Origin: Candidatus Intricatilinea gracilis
GTDB lineage: Bacteria; Pseudomonadota; Gammaproteobacteria; Burkholderiales; Burkholderiaceae_C
Assembly: GCA_016702605.1 (NCBI GenBank)
Contig: JADJDQ010000001.1
Coordinates: forward strand, 744,001-808,000
DNA length: 64,000 bases
Direction: 5' to 3'
Shown here one piece after another: positions 27,545 through 36,783 of this stretch. Under the pieces are notes generated by a model. That model saw only the letters and a list, made by a program, of their open reading frames with translations, made no database searches and had not been told where the DNA came from. How positions within the stretch are numbered: the stretch's first letter is position 1; every line of letters starts with the position of its first letter. A program made the position numbers and the translations under genes.

Positions 27545-28741
27545 ATGCCCGTCCACCCGCCTGACTCGACCGCCCACCCCCCCGTCGACTTGCCTGACCC
27601 GGCGCGCTGGCAGGCCACCGCTGCCCCGGTGACGCGCCGGCGGCCAGGCTGGAGCACGGCCACGCTGGGCCTGTTGTGCCTGCTCGGCCCGCTGGCCGCC
27701 GCGGCGCAGGCCACATCCACAGGCATGGCACCCCCGGCGGCCTCGCCGGCCGCGGCCACCGGGGTCACCGCGCCGGCCGCCGGCGCCAGCGCCACCTTGC
27801 CGGCCACCCGGCGCGGCGCCAGCATCGATCCGGCCACGCCCAACGCGCAAGGCGCGCTGCTGTATCACAACTACTGTTCGGTCTGTCACGGCGACCGCGG
27901 CGATGGCCGCAGCCGCGCCACCGGCGCCTTGTCGACACCCCCCCGCGACTTCACCTCGGCGCTGTCGCGCCAGGAGCTGACACACGAGCGCATCGTGCGC
28001 GCCGTCACCTACGGCCGCCCCGGCACCGCCATGGTGGGCTGGACCAGCCAGCTTTCTGCCACCGACATCGAGCGGGTCGCCGACTACGTGTCGACCCGAT
28101 TCATTCACGGCAGCAATACGTCCACCGCGCAGGCCGGCTCGGCCACCCAACGGCCTGGCCTGCCCGCGGGCCATCCGGCACCAGCCGGTGTGACGGCGGG
28201 TGCCACGGCAGGCACGACGGCGGGAGCGGCCCGGTTCGCTGGAGGCGGCACACCGGCCATCTCGGGCACCCAGGCGCATGGTGGCCGCGAAGTGGACGAG
28301 CCGGCACCGACAGCCGCGCCGGGCAACACCGGCGCCACCACCACCGCCGCTGCACCACCCGGGCGCAGCCGACTGGCGCCCGTGCCGGCATCGGCACTCG
28401 ACCCCAAACTGCCGCTGCCGCTGGGCCTGGTGGGCAAACCACAACGTGGCGAAACCTACTACCGCGCCAACTGTGTGGCCTGCCATGGCCTGAAGGGTGA
28501 CGGCCAGGGGCCACGCGCCTACTTCATCAATCCGCCGCCACGCAACTTCATCGACCCGACCACCCGCGCGCGGCTGAACCGGCCGCTGCTGTTTGCCGCC
28601 ATCCACGCCGGGCGCCTGGGCACCGAGATGCCGGCCTGGAGCAAGGTGGCGAGTGACCAGCAGATCGCCGACGTGGCCGAATACGTCTTTCGCACCTTCG
28701 TGCTCGGCGGCACCGCGCCGGGCGTGGCCGCCAAACCTTGA
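27545..28741 (+). CDS. Secreted diheme class I cytochrome c
   Basis: About 398 residues from the ATG at 27545 (a TTG at 27539 is in frame too; neither has a strong ribosome site). Signal/anchor STATLGLLCLLGPLAAAAQ. Two cytochrome domains, CSVCHGDRGDG with PPRDF and GRPGTAM, and CVACHGLKGDG with PPPRNF and GRLGTEMP, are joined by about 130 residues rich in Ala, Gly, Thr and Pro. The domains repeat each other. Divergent from the NHL gene and overlapping the next cytochrome gene. Probably a soluble or anchored periplasmic carrier feeding the conduit. Confidence 0.88.
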   Translation: MPVHPPDSTAHPPVDLPDPARWQATAAPVTRRRPGWSTATLGLLCLLGPLAAAAQATSTGMAPPAASPAAATGVTAPAAGASATLPATRRGASIDPATPNAQGALLYHNYCSVCHGDRGDGRSRATGALSTPPRDFTSALSRQELTHERIVRAVTYGRPGTAMVGWTSQLSATDIERVADYVSTRFIHGSNTSTAQAGSATQRPGLPAGHPAPAGVTAGATAGTTAGAARFAGGGTPAISGTQAHGGREVDEPAPTAAPGNTGATTTAAAPPGRSRLAPVPASALDPKLPLPLGLVGKPQRGETYYRANCVACHGLKGDGQGPRAYFINPPPRNFIDPTTRARLNRPLLFAAIHAGRLGTEMPAWSKVASDQQIADVAEYVFRTFVLGGTAPGVAAKP

Positions 28742-29769
28742 CACGGCGGTTGAGCCCGGTTGCGGCCTGGCGCGGGCGGGCAGCCGGCGCACTGGCGCTG
28801 ATGCTGCTTGTTGTGCCCTGGTCGAAGGTGATGGCGGCAACGGGTGCGGATTCGGCAGCAAGCACCGCCACCGACCCCGCGTTGCAGGCCCGGCTCGAGC
28901 TGGGCCGGCAGGTCTACAACGCACGTTGTTACTTCTGCCACGGTTATTCGGGCAACGCACGGACCCAGGCGGCGGCCATGCTGCAGCCGCCGCCGCGCGA
29001 CTTCACGCGGGCCCCGGCGCTCGACGCCACCACCATCCGCCAGACGCTGCAGCAAGGCCGCCCCGGCACGGCGATGGCGTCGTTCGCCGGCCTGCTGGAC
29101 GCCGCCGAGACGGCCGCCGTGGCCGACTTCGTCGTCGCCGAATTCGTGCGCGCTCGTGCACCCAACACGGCGTATCACACGCCCGACAACGGCTGGCCCG
29201 ACCATCAGCGTTACGCCGACGCCTACGACTTCGCACTCGGTCGTCTGCCCGTGGACACACCCGACACCCAGCTGGACGAGGCACAGCGGCGCGGCCTGGC
29301 GCTGTACCTGTCGGCCTGTGTGGCCTGCCACGACAGCGGCGACACCACACCACTGCACTGGGCGTCGCGGCCGGCGTCGTTTCCGCGCCCGGGCATCGAG
29401 GTGGGGGGCACACCGGCGGTCGACGCCGTGTCGGGCGCCAGCGTCTACGCCAGCCACGACAAGGCGCCACACATCAAGGGCCTGACCTCGCGCGAGCGGC
29501 GCGGCGAGCGGCTTTTTCAGGCCAACTGCGCGTTCTGCCATGCGCCCGACGGCAGCGGCCGCAACTGGATCGGCCAGTTCATGGAGCCGCCCGCACGTGA
29601 CTTGCGCGAGCTCGACGCCGCCGCCCTGGCGCGCCTGCCCGCCACCATCCGCGACGGCCTGCCCGGCCGTGCCATGCCGGCCTGGCGCGACGTGTTGACA
29701 CCCGCCGACATCACCGCAGTGGCGGCCTACGTCGAACGGGCGTTTGCGCCAAGGGCCACGAAACGCTGA
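28738..29769 (+). CDS. Secreted triheme class I cytochrome c
   Basis: 343 residues; the start is a TTG that overlaps the previous stop (TTGA). Signal RAAGALALMLLVVPWSKVMA. Heme sites CYFCH (then PPPRDF, GRPGTAM), CVACH and CAFCH (then PPARDL, GLPGRAMPAW). The first and third domains are the same family as those in the gene before it; the middle one is shorter and lacks the PPRDF phrase. Co-transcribed with 27545-28741, ending shortly before the convergent regulator at 29837. Confidence 0.88.
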   Translation: MTRRLSPVAAWRGRAAGALALMLLVVPWSKVMAATGADSAASTATDPALQARLELGRQVYNARCYFCHGYSGNARTQAAAMLQPPPRDFTRAPALDATTIRQTLQQGRPGTAMASFAGLLDAAETAAVADFVVAEFVRARAPNTAYHTPDNGWPDHQRYADAYDFALGRLPVDTPDTQLDEAQRRGLALYLSACVACHDSGDTTPLHWASRPASFPRPGIEVGGTPAVDAVSGASVYASHDKAPHIKGLTSRERRGERLFQANCAFCHAPDGSGRNWIGQFMEPPARDLRELDAAALARLPATIRDGLPGRAMPAWRDVLTPADITAVAAYVERAFAPRATKR

Positions 29770-29836
29770 ATCAGCCCGCGGCAAGTCTTCAATGGTTGCG
29801 CGAAGTCGATTCGCGCAGCAGGCGGATGCTGCCGGC

Positions 29837-31240
29837 TCAGTCGTCGACCTTGTCGCGCAGTTCGAGCCGTTCGAGGCGGTAACGCAGCGTGTCGCGCGAG
29901 ATGCCGAGCAGCTTGGCGGCGTGGGTGACGTTGCCCGACACCTGGCTCATGGCGCGCTGGATCAACGTGCGCTCCATACGTTCGAGGTTGAGATCCTCGT
30001 CTTCTGCCGGGGCGGCGGCGGCCGCTGCCGTGCGGCTGACCGGGGTGCTGCCGGTGGCCAGCGACCATTCGTTGAGCGTGACGACGTTGTCGACCGCCAT
30101 CAGCACGGCCTGTTCGGCGGCGTTGCGCAGTTCGCGCACGTTGCCGGGCCAGTTGTGGCGCAGCAGGGCGGTCTCCAGGCTGGGCGAGATCCGCAGGTCG
30201 GGCTTGCGGTAACGCGCGCCATGCTGGGACAGGAAGTGGCGCGCCAGCATGATCACGTCCTGACCACGGTCGCGCAGCGGCGGCACGCGCAGCTCGACGA
30301 TACGCAGGCGGTAATACAGGTCGGCGCGGAAGCTGCGCTCCTGCACCATCTCTTCGAGCGAGCGGTTGGTGGCGCTGACGATACGCACGTCGACATGTTG
30401 CTCGCGCAGGCCACCCAGGCGGCGCACCTTCTTTTCTTCGAGTAACTTGAGCAGCTTGATCTGCGTGGCGAGTTCGGCTTCGCCGATCTCGTCCAGGAAC
30501 ACCGTGCCACCTTCGGCCGTCTCGACCAGGCCGGCCTTGCGCTGGCGTGCGTCGGTGAAGGCGCCGCGTTCGTAGCCGAACAACTCGGCCTCGATCAGGT
30601 TGCCCGGCAGCGCACCACAGTTGAGCTCGACGAACGGCGCCGCCTTGCGTGCGCCGTCGAAATGCAGCGCACGTGCGACCAGTTCCTTGCCGGTGCCGGT
30701 TTCGCCGATCACCAGCACCGCCGGCGGGTCGCCGTGGGTGAGCATGTGCTCGGAATCGATCAGGTTGCGGATGCGCTGGCGCAGGTCGCGGATAGGTTGC
30801 GATTCACCGATGATCTTGTCGACACCACTGCCCTGCGCCTCGCGCTGGGCGTAATAGTCGACCGCGTGTTCGAGCCGCTCACGGCTCATCAGCCGTTCGA
30901 GCAGCAGCTTGAGTTCGCCCAGCACCAGCGGCTTGATGAGGAAGTCTGCGGCGCCCGCCTTCATGGCCTGCACGGCCAGGTCGGTGCTGCCGTAGCCGGT
31001 CATCATGACGACGTGCACGCGCGGATCGACCGCCCGGATACGCGCCATGGCGTCCAGGCCGTTCATCTTGGGCAGGTTGTAGTCACACAGGACTACCTCG
31101 GGGCGGAACTCCTCGAGCTTGCTCAGCCCCTGCTCGGCCGACTCGGCAATCTCGACCGAGTAGTCCTGATGCTGCAGGTAGACGGCCAGATTGCGAGCCA
31201 GCGTGAGCTCGTCTTCGATGATCAATACACCTCGGCCCAT
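29837..31240 (-). CDS. Sigma-54-family response regulator with GAFTDA loop
   Basis: 467 residues from MGRGVLIIEDE at 31240 (AGGTG upstream); the frame to 31378 is not supported. Receiver with VVLCDYNLPKMNG, AAA+ with Walker A GETGTGKE, the loop GAFTDA in place of the usual GAFTGA, Walker B TVFLDEIGEA, and a C-terminal Fis helix-turn-helix (THAAKLLGISRDTLRYRLERL). The Gly to Asp change is in the sigma-54 contact loop; some natural regulators carry it, so activity is uncertain. The kinase at 31587-33041 is the clear partner. The pair borders the cytochrome locus. Confidence 0.92.
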   Translation of the reverse strand: MGRGVLIIEDELTLARNLAVYLQHQDYSVEIAESAEQGLSKLEEFRPEVVLCDYNLPKMNGLDAMARIRAVDPRVHVVMMTGYGSTDLAVQAMKAGAADFLIKPLVLGELKLLLERLMSRERLEHAVDYYAQREAQGSGVDKIIGESQPIRDLRQRIRNLIDSEHMLTHGDPPAVLVIGETGTGKELVARALHFDGARKAAPFVELNCGALPGNLIEAELFGYERGAFTDARQRKAGLVETAEGGTVFLDEIGEAELATQIKLLKLLEEKKVRRLGGLREQHVDVRIVSATNRSLEEMVQERSFRADLYYRLRIVELRVPPLRDRGQDVIMLARHFLSQHGARYRKPDLRISPSLETALLRHNWPGNVRELRNAAEQAVLMAVDNVVTLNEWSLATGSTPVSRTAAAAAAPAEDEDLNLERMERTLIQRAMSQVSGNVTHAAKLLGISRDTLRYRLERLELRDKVDD

Positions 31241-31533
31241 CGTGCTTACACCTGTTGACTCGCTGCGAGGCGAGCGACCCATGGCCGAGCGCAGGCGCTG
31301 CGGCAATCCCGCAAACCATGGCGTGTGTTCAGATAAGACGACCGACATGGGGCTTGCGTACAGCACGGAATGTACCAATGCCCCCGCCCCACCGTGCCGG
31401 CCAATTGACGGCGAGCTGTAGCCACTGCACCCGCGACACCCCTGCCTGCGGGGTGGGTGACGTCGGTCGCACTGCGTGACAAAACACCAGAATTGACGTG
31501 GCTCATGTCCCGCCCAGCGACGTCACGACCGAC

Positions 31534-31570
31534 GGGGCATATGCCCCGGGTGTGGTGGGGGTTATGCCCC
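31534..31570. promoter_or_regulatory. Perfect palindrome plus imperfect copy, possible regulator site
   Basis: GGGGCATATGCCCC (31534-31547) is an exact 14-base palindrome. GGGGGTTATGCCCC (31557-31570) matches it at 12 of 14 positions and starts 23 bases further on, about two helical turns. They lie in the 346-base gap 31241-31586 between kinase and regulator genes, about 290 bases before the regulator start. Tandem palindromes two turns apart suit an enhancer-binding protein. No gene was found in this gap. Confidence 0.5.
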
Positions 31571-31586
31571 GCGCGGCATCGACTCG

Positions 31587-33041
31587 TCATGACGCCTGGA
31601 CCGGCAGATGCAGGCGCACACGGGTGCCCTGGCCGGGCTGACTGTCGATCTCGATGCCACCACCCTGGCGGGCCAGGATGCGCCGCACCAGCGTCAGCCC
31701 CATGCCCAGGCCACGCGGCTTGGTGGTGAAGAAGGGCTTGAAGACCTGGCCGAGTTGCACCGGGTCCATCCCGGCGCCGTTGTCGTGCACGTCCACACAC
31801 ACCTGGTTGCGCGCCGCATAGGCCTTGATACGCACGACGCCGCCGCGCTCGGTGGCTTCGAGTGCATTGGACAGCAACGAGTTGAGCGCCTGGCCTACCA
31901 GCAACGGCGCCAGGGCAACGGTGGCCAGATCCGGCTCGACATCGATCTCGAGCTGTTTGCCCTGCGAACCGAAGGCCACGGCATGGCGCACCCAGATCTC
32001 GTCGAGCAACACGGCGATGTCGGTCTTGCCCTGGCCGTCGGTCGGATCGTTGGTGTAACTGAGCAGGCTGCGCAGCAGGTGTTCGATGCGGTCGACATGT
32101 TGCATGGTCTCGCCTGCCGACTCGGGGCTGAGTTCACCCACCTCGCGCTGCAGTTCGGCGCTCGACCGTATCGACGCCAGCGGGTTGCGGATGCTGTGTG
32201 CCACGGCGGCGGCGATCTCGCCCACCATCACGCTGGCCTGTGCATCGATGAGCTTGGCGCGTTGCTCCTGCATCACCCGGCTGGCGCGGTGCACCAGGCT
32301 CAAGGTCGACAGGTACAGGAACAGCCCGCCCACCGCGGCGCCACTCCAGACCAGTTCGTGGGCCTCTGCCAAGGTCTTGTTCAGTGCCTTGGGCACGCGG
32401 TAGAGCTCGACCACACCCACCGGCCGGCCCGTGCGGCCGGCATCGGCATACACCGGCAGGTAGTTCTCGACGAAGTGCTCGCGCTCTTTCTCGATGTAGA
32501 TGTGCTCCTGCTTGGGTGCACCGGTGTGGTCGTCCTTGATGCCACGCTCGACCACGATCTCGCCCGCGAGTGCTCGCACGAGTTCGTCGTTGTCCGGAAA
32601 GGCGCGCCCGATCAAGGCCTCGTTGCTCGACCACAAGACGCGCTGGTCGGGTGTGTAGACATTGGCGCGCAACACGTCGGGGATGGCTGCCACATGGCTG
32701 AAGAACTCGGCGAACTCGAGCGACTGTCGTCCGGGCTGGGACGGCACGAACTGCTGCGCCACCTTCTGGGACTGCACCACACTCTGCACGAAGTCACGGC
32801 TCAACTCGGCGTCGTGGCGCAGCATGCGCTGCTGGATGAAGTGGTCGAGCAGCAGCGCCATGCCGACGCTGAACAAGGCCATGGCCAACAGGCTGGTCAG
32901 CGAGAACCAGCGCATCAGGCGGAACTCGGACGTGGCTTTGCCGGGTGACAGGTCGCCGACCACCTCGGCGCCCGACGACCACCCCGAGGTGAAGGCAGCA
33001 AAGCGGCTGCGCTTGTTGCTGCCCGAACCTGCTTTGCTCAT
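31587..33041 (-). CDS. Membrane sensor histidine kinase (NtrB-like catalytic part)
   Basis: 484 residues. TM1 SLTSLLAMALFSVGMALLLD (about 45-65), then an extracytoplasmic region of about 165 residues (LRANVYTPDQRVLWSSNEALIG, resembling a double-Cache/dCACHE-like fold), then TM2 GAAVGGLFLYLSTLSLVHRA. The H-box is AAVAHSIRNPLASIRSS with the phospho-His near 281, and the ATPase motifs are NALEATERGG, VHDNGAGMD and GLGMGLTLVRRI. No HAMP is seen. Its partner is the regulator at 29837-31240, which it precedes in transcription. Confidence 0.92.
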   Translation of the reverse strand: MSKAGSGSNKRSRFAAFTSGWSSGAEVVGDLSPGKATSEFRLMRWFSLTSLLAMALFSVGMALLLDHFIQQRMLRHDAELSRDFVQSVVQSQKVAQQFVPSQPGRQSLEFAEFFSHVAAIPDVLRANVYTPDQRVLWSSNEALIGRAFPDNDELVRALAGEIVVERGIKDDHTGAPKQEHIYIEKEREHFVENYLPVYADAGRTGRPVGVVELYRVPKALNKTLAEAHELVWSGAAVGGLFLYLSTLSLVHRASRVMQEQRAKLIDAQASVMVGEIAAAVAHSIRNPLASIRSSAELQREVGELSPESAGETMQHVDRIEHLLRSLLSYTNDPTDGQGKTDIAVLLDEIWVRHAVAFGSQGKQLEIDVEPDLATVALAPLLVGQALNSLLSNALEATERGGVVRIKAYAARNQVCVDVHDNGAGMDPVQLGQVFKPFFTTKPRGLGMGLTLVRRILARQGGGIEIDSQPGQGTRVRLHLPVQAS

Positions 33042-33308
33042 GCCTCATGCCCCCATCACCAACTGAACCAGACGCCGGAAAATCCGTAGCTCTTAAGTCT
33101 GTCTCAAGATTGTGAGGATCCGTACGGGCTTGTTGCTCACCGTGAGTTCAGGCCGGGCCAGTTTGTCAAGGACCACACACGGCACGACAAAGCCGCGGCC
33201 GACCTGTCGCCTCGGGGCCTCACCACCAACCGGTACCGGTAGCGGCGGCAACGGGCCAGCTCTGGCCACCTGGTGGCGCAGCCAGCTGCTGCCTGGCTGT
33301 CAGCCGAT

Positions 33309-35777
33309 TCACGCCAGGCGGGCAGGTGCGAGCGCGATGCCCGACTCGCTGCACAGTTCGACCCGCACCTGTGTGCCGGACAGCGGTGGCAACGGTGTGG
33401 CGCACGTGTCACCCGACAGGCGCAGCCAGGCCACACTACGCCCCGCCCGGCTGCTCCAGCCCGACGAGCTGACGGTGCCGATGACCTCGTCACCCAGCAG
33501 CACCACCTCGCCGCCCCAGGCCCAGGCGAGCGGGTCGTCGAACACCAGCCGCACGGGACGCCCGGCCGGTGTGTGCAAGCGCTGCGGGCCAGGCATCGAT
33601 GCAGCGCCGGCCGACAGATGGGGCGCCAAGCGCTGCGCGCCGATCGAATCCAGGGCACCGGGCCCACCCACCAAGTCGCCGGGCGATTCATCGTCCATCG
33701 CGATGTCGATACCCAGCACCGCGACACCCGCCTCGATGCGCAGGCCGTCGAGTGCATGACTGCCGATGTCGCGCAGGCCGTGGCGCTCACCGGCGCGGCG
33801 CAGCGCCTGCTCCACATGGCGCGCCAGTTCCACCGGCAGGTGGATCTCGCAACCCGGCCCACCCGCGTAGTTGAGGCCGACCAGCCGCACCCGCGCCAGC
33901 GCCAGGTCGACCTCGACGCTGTGGTGCGGCCGCAGCGTCAGCGCCGCTGCGGCGCCGAGTTCGGCCAGCAGCGCCGCCGCATTGGGGCCGATGAGCGCCA
34001 GCACCGCCGTCTGGCCGCTGACCTCGTCCAGGCAGAACACGTCGCCGGCCCGGGCATGGCGGCGCAGCGTGTCGGCGTCGCGAGTCGGCTGGGTGCTGCC
34101 GGTGCAGAGCATGAAGCGCTCGTCGCCCAGACGTATCACGCAGACCTCCCCGGCCACGGCGCCACGGGTGTCGCGCAGCAGGCTCACGGCGACGCGGCCG
34201 ACGGGCAAGTCGGCATCGCCGACCTCGGCCAGGCAGGCGCGCTGCAGCAGCGCCTGGGCCTGCGGGCCTTGCAGCAGCAGCTTGCCGAGTGAACTGGCGT
34301 CGTACAAGGCGACCGCCTCGCGCGCCGCGGCCTGTTCGGCCTGCACCCAGGGCAACCAGCCAGGCGTGCCGAAGCCGGGTGTCGGCACGGCAGCGTCGGC
34401 TGGCTTGAAGTAGAGCGCCCGCTCCCAGCCGTTGCGGCTGCCGAACACCGCGCCGCGGCTGGCCTGCGAGTCGTACAGCGGTGAACAACGCAGCGGCCGC
34501 CCGCTGGCCAGTTCCTCGCGCGGCCAGCGCATGGCGTAGTGCAGGCCGAGCGTCTCGGCGCAGCGTTCGGCCAGCCAGCGGCGGTTGGCCGTCCAGGGCG
34601 AAAAACGCCGGATGTCGACCTCGCCCAGGTCGCAGGGCGCGGCGCCACGCAGCATCCACTCGGCCATCCAGCGCCCGGCGCCGCCGGCGTTGGCGATGCC
34701 GGCCGAGTTGAAGCCGGCACAGACGAAGTAGTTGGCCAGTTCGGGCGCCTCGCCCAGGATGAAGTTGCCGTCGGGCGTGAAACTCTCCGGCCCGTTGAGC
34801 AGCATCTTGATCGGCGCCGTCTCGAGGCAGGGCGTGCGGTGCAATGCGGCCTGCATGAGCGGCTCGAACTGGTCCCAGTCCTCGTCGAGCAGCTGGAACT
34901 GGAAGGTCGCCGGCACCGGGTCCATCGCCCAGGGCTTGGCCTGGCGCTCGAAGCCACCCATCACCAGGCCGCCAACCTCTTCCTTGTAATAGATGGCGCC
35001 GTCCGGGTCGCGCAGCACCGGCAGGCCGGGCGTGACACCGGCGATGCGGTCGGTGACGAGGTAGAAATGTTCGGCCGCAAACAGCGGCACGTTCACGCCC
35101 GCGAGCTGACCGAACTGGCGCGCCCACATGCCGGCGCAGTTGACCATCAGCTCGCAGGTGATCTCGCCCTTTGTCGTGACGACGCCGCTCACGCAGCGCT
35201 GCCCCGGCCGGCTGGCCAGCGGCTGGGTCGACACACCGGTGACCTCGACACCTTCCATCACGCGCACGCCTCTCGAGCGGGCGCCGCGCAGCAGCGACTG
35301 CATCAGATCGGTCGGGTTGGCCTTGCCGTCACCCGGCAGCCAGGCCGCGCCGAGCAGGTCGTCGTGGCGCATCAGCGGGAATCGCTCGGCCGCCTCGGCA
35401 GGGCTGACGAGGTGCATCTCCACCCCTAGCGACGCCGCGCGCCGGGCCGTGCGACGCAGCACTGCCAGGCGCTCCGGGGTACGAGCGATGCTCAGGCTGC
35501 CACATTGTCTCCAGCCCGTCGCCAGGCCGGTTTCGGCTTCCAGCCCGGCGTAGAGCTCCACGCCGTAACGGCTCATCGCCGTGAGTGTGGCGCTGGCGCG
35601 CAGCTGGCCGACCAGCCCGGCCGCGTGCCAGCTCGTGCCGCTGCCGATCTGGCCTTGTTCGAGCAGCAACACGTCGGTCTCGCCGGACTTGGCCAGGTGA
35701 TAGGCGATCGAACAACCGATGACACCCCCACCGACGATGACGATGCGGGCGTGGCGCGGCAGGTCGGGCTGGGTCAT
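33309..35777 (-). CDS. FAD-dependent oxidoreductase with GcvT domains (dimethylglycine/sarcosine dehydrogenase family)
   Basis: 822 residues; GAGG is 6 bases before the ATG at 35777. The N-terminal FAD fold starts IVIVGGGVIGCSIAYHLA, and SGTSWHAAGL holds His51, the position that binds FAD covalently in dimethylglycine dehydrogenase. The second half (from about 430) is a folate-binding GcvT domain with the C-terminal barrel ending RSVAWLRLSGD. Known relatives oxidise N-methyl groups of glycine derivatives. Here it sits in a phosphonate operon, so an N-methylated aminophosphonate or a methylated amine is a reasonable substrate guess; this is inference. Confidence 0.88.
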   Translation of the reverse strand: MTQPDLPRHARIVIVGGGVIGCSIAYHLAKSGETDVLLLEQGQIGSGTSWHAAGLVGQLRASATLTAMSRYGVELYAGLEAETGLATGWRQCGSLSIARTPERLAVLRRTARRAASLGVEMHLVSPAEAAERFPLMRHDDLLGAAWLPGDGKANPTDLMQSLLRGARSRGVRVMEGVEVTGVSTQPLASRPGQRCVSGVVTTKGEITCELMVNCAGMWARQFGQLAGVNVPLFAAEHFYLVTDRIAGVTPGLPVLRDPDGAIYYKEEVGGLVMGGFERQAKPWAMDPVPATFQFQLLDEDWDQFEPLMQAALHRTPCLETAPIKMLLNGPESFTPDGNFILGEAPELANYFVCAGFNSAGIANAGGAGRWMAEWMLRGAAPCDLGEVDIRRFSPWTANRRWLAERCAETLGLHYAMRWPREELASGRPLRCSPLYDSQASRGAVFGSRNGWERALYFKPADAAVPTPGFGTPGWLPWVQAEQAAAREAVALYDASSLGKLLLQGPQAQALLQRACLAEVGDADLPVGRVAVSLLRDTRGAVAGEVCVIRLGDERFMLCTGSTQPTRDADTLRRHARAGDVFCLDEVSGQTAVLALIGPNAAALLAELGAAAALTLRPHHSVEVDLALARVRLVGLNYAGGPGCEIHLPVELARHVEQALRRAGERHGLRDIGSHALDGLRIEAGVAVLGIDIAMDDESPGDLVGGPGALDSIGAQRLAPHLSAGAASMPGPQRLHTPAGRPVRLVFDDPLAWAWGGEVVLLGDEVIGTVSSSGWSSRAGRSVAWLRLSGDTCATPLPPLSGTQVRVELCSESGIALAPARLA

Positions 35778-35799
35778 GGGGGCCTCACAGGAAGAGAGA

Positions 35800-35871
35800 T
35801 CACACGGGTAGGTCGTCGCCGCAGCAGGCGTGCACGAAGCGCCGCGAGATCGGGTTGCGCAGCAGCTTCAT
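35800..35871 (-). CDS. Possible 23-residue small ORF in the phosphonate operon
   Basis: Reads MKLLRNPISRRFVHACCGDDLPV and fits between the DMT transporter stop (35882) and the FAD oxidoreductase start (35777). It has a vicinal Cys pair. The ribosome site is weak (AGCAGG), and a second ATG four bases upstream opens another frame. Could be chance or a leader peptide. Confidence 0.22.
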   Translation of the reverse strand: MKLLRNPISRRFVHACCGDDLPV

Positions 35872-35881
35872 TCATGCCTGC

Positions 35882-36769
35882 TCAGGCCAGCCGCAGCGTG
35901 ATCACCCCGGCCACGATGAGCAAGGTGGCGGCGATGCGGCGTTTGCCGTAGGCCTCGCGCAGCCAAAGGGCACCGATGACGGCGGCGAACAACACCGAGG
36001 TTTCGCGCAGCGCAGCGACCGCGGCCACAGGTGCCTTGGTCATCGCCCACAAGGCAATGCCGTAGGAGCCGAGCGAGGCCAGTGCGGCCGGCAGCGCCAC
36101 GGTCCAGCGCCCGGCCATGTGGTGCAGCGCCGGGCGCACGGCATCGCGCCGCTGCCACATCACGATGGCGAAGTACGGGATGCCGTCGAGCATGAAGAGG
36201 GTGGCCAGGTACGCCGCGGTGTCGCCCGACCGGCGCACCCCCAGACCGTCGACCACCGTGTACAGCGCAATCAAGCAGGCATTGGCCAGCGCATAGGCCA
36301 GCGCCTTGCCGTGGTGAGCATGGGGGTTGCCCGCCGTGCCGCCAATCGGCACGCCGCTGATGCTGAGCCCCATGGCAATGACGCCGATCGAGATGGCCAC
36401 CACCCCCGCCCAGGCTTGCGCCTCGAGGCTTTCACCCAGCAGTGCGGCGCTGCTGCAGGCCACCAGCAACGGCGCCAGGCCACGCATCACCGGATAGGTC
36501 AGTCCCAGCTCGCCGTGGCGATACGCACCGACCAGGGCGATGTAATAACCGATGTGGATGAACAACGAACCCGCCAGAAAGGGCCAGGCCTCGCGCCGCG
36601 GCAGGCCCACCACCAGCACCACCGGCAACGCCAGCACGACACCCAGCACATGGATGAAGGCCGTGTCGAGCGCCTTGTCGTCGCTGCGCTTGATGAGTGC
36701 ATTCCAGCTCGCGTGCAGCAGCGCACCGAACAACACGGCCAGGGCCACCGGCCAGGTGAGTGCGGGCAT
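35882..36769 (-). CDS. DMT/EamA-family membrane transporter
   Basis: 295 residues from MPALTWPVALAVLFG at 36769, 14 bases after the HD-oxygenase stop; the longer frame overlaps that gene and is not used. About ten hydrophobic helices in two EamA halves (PVALAVLFGALLHASWNAL..., SLGSYGIALWAMTKAPVAAVAALRE). Such proteins export or import small metabolites. In this operon it may handle an aminophosphonate-derived product; substrate unknown. Confidence 0.88.
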   Translation of the reverse strand: MPALTWPVALAVLFGALLHASWNALIKRSDDKALDTAFIHVLGVVLALPVVLVVGLPRREAWPFLAGSLFIHIGYYIALVGAYRHGELGLTYPVMRGLAPLLVACSSAALLGESLEAQAWAGVVAISIGVIAMGLSISGVPIGGTAGNPHAHHGKALAYALANACLIALYTVVDGLGVRRSGDTAAYLATLFMLDGIPYFAIVMWQRRDAVRPALHHMAGRWTVALPAALASLGSYGIALWAMTKAPVAAVAALRETSVLFAAVIGALWLREAYGKRRIAATLLIVAGVITLRLA

Positions 36770-36783
36770 GAAGTTGGCCAGGC

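Noticed and set aside
27404..28960. 518-codon minus-strand frame across the diheme cytochrome gene
   Set aside because: Arg/Gly-rich shadow of the plus-strand cytochromes with their heme motifs.
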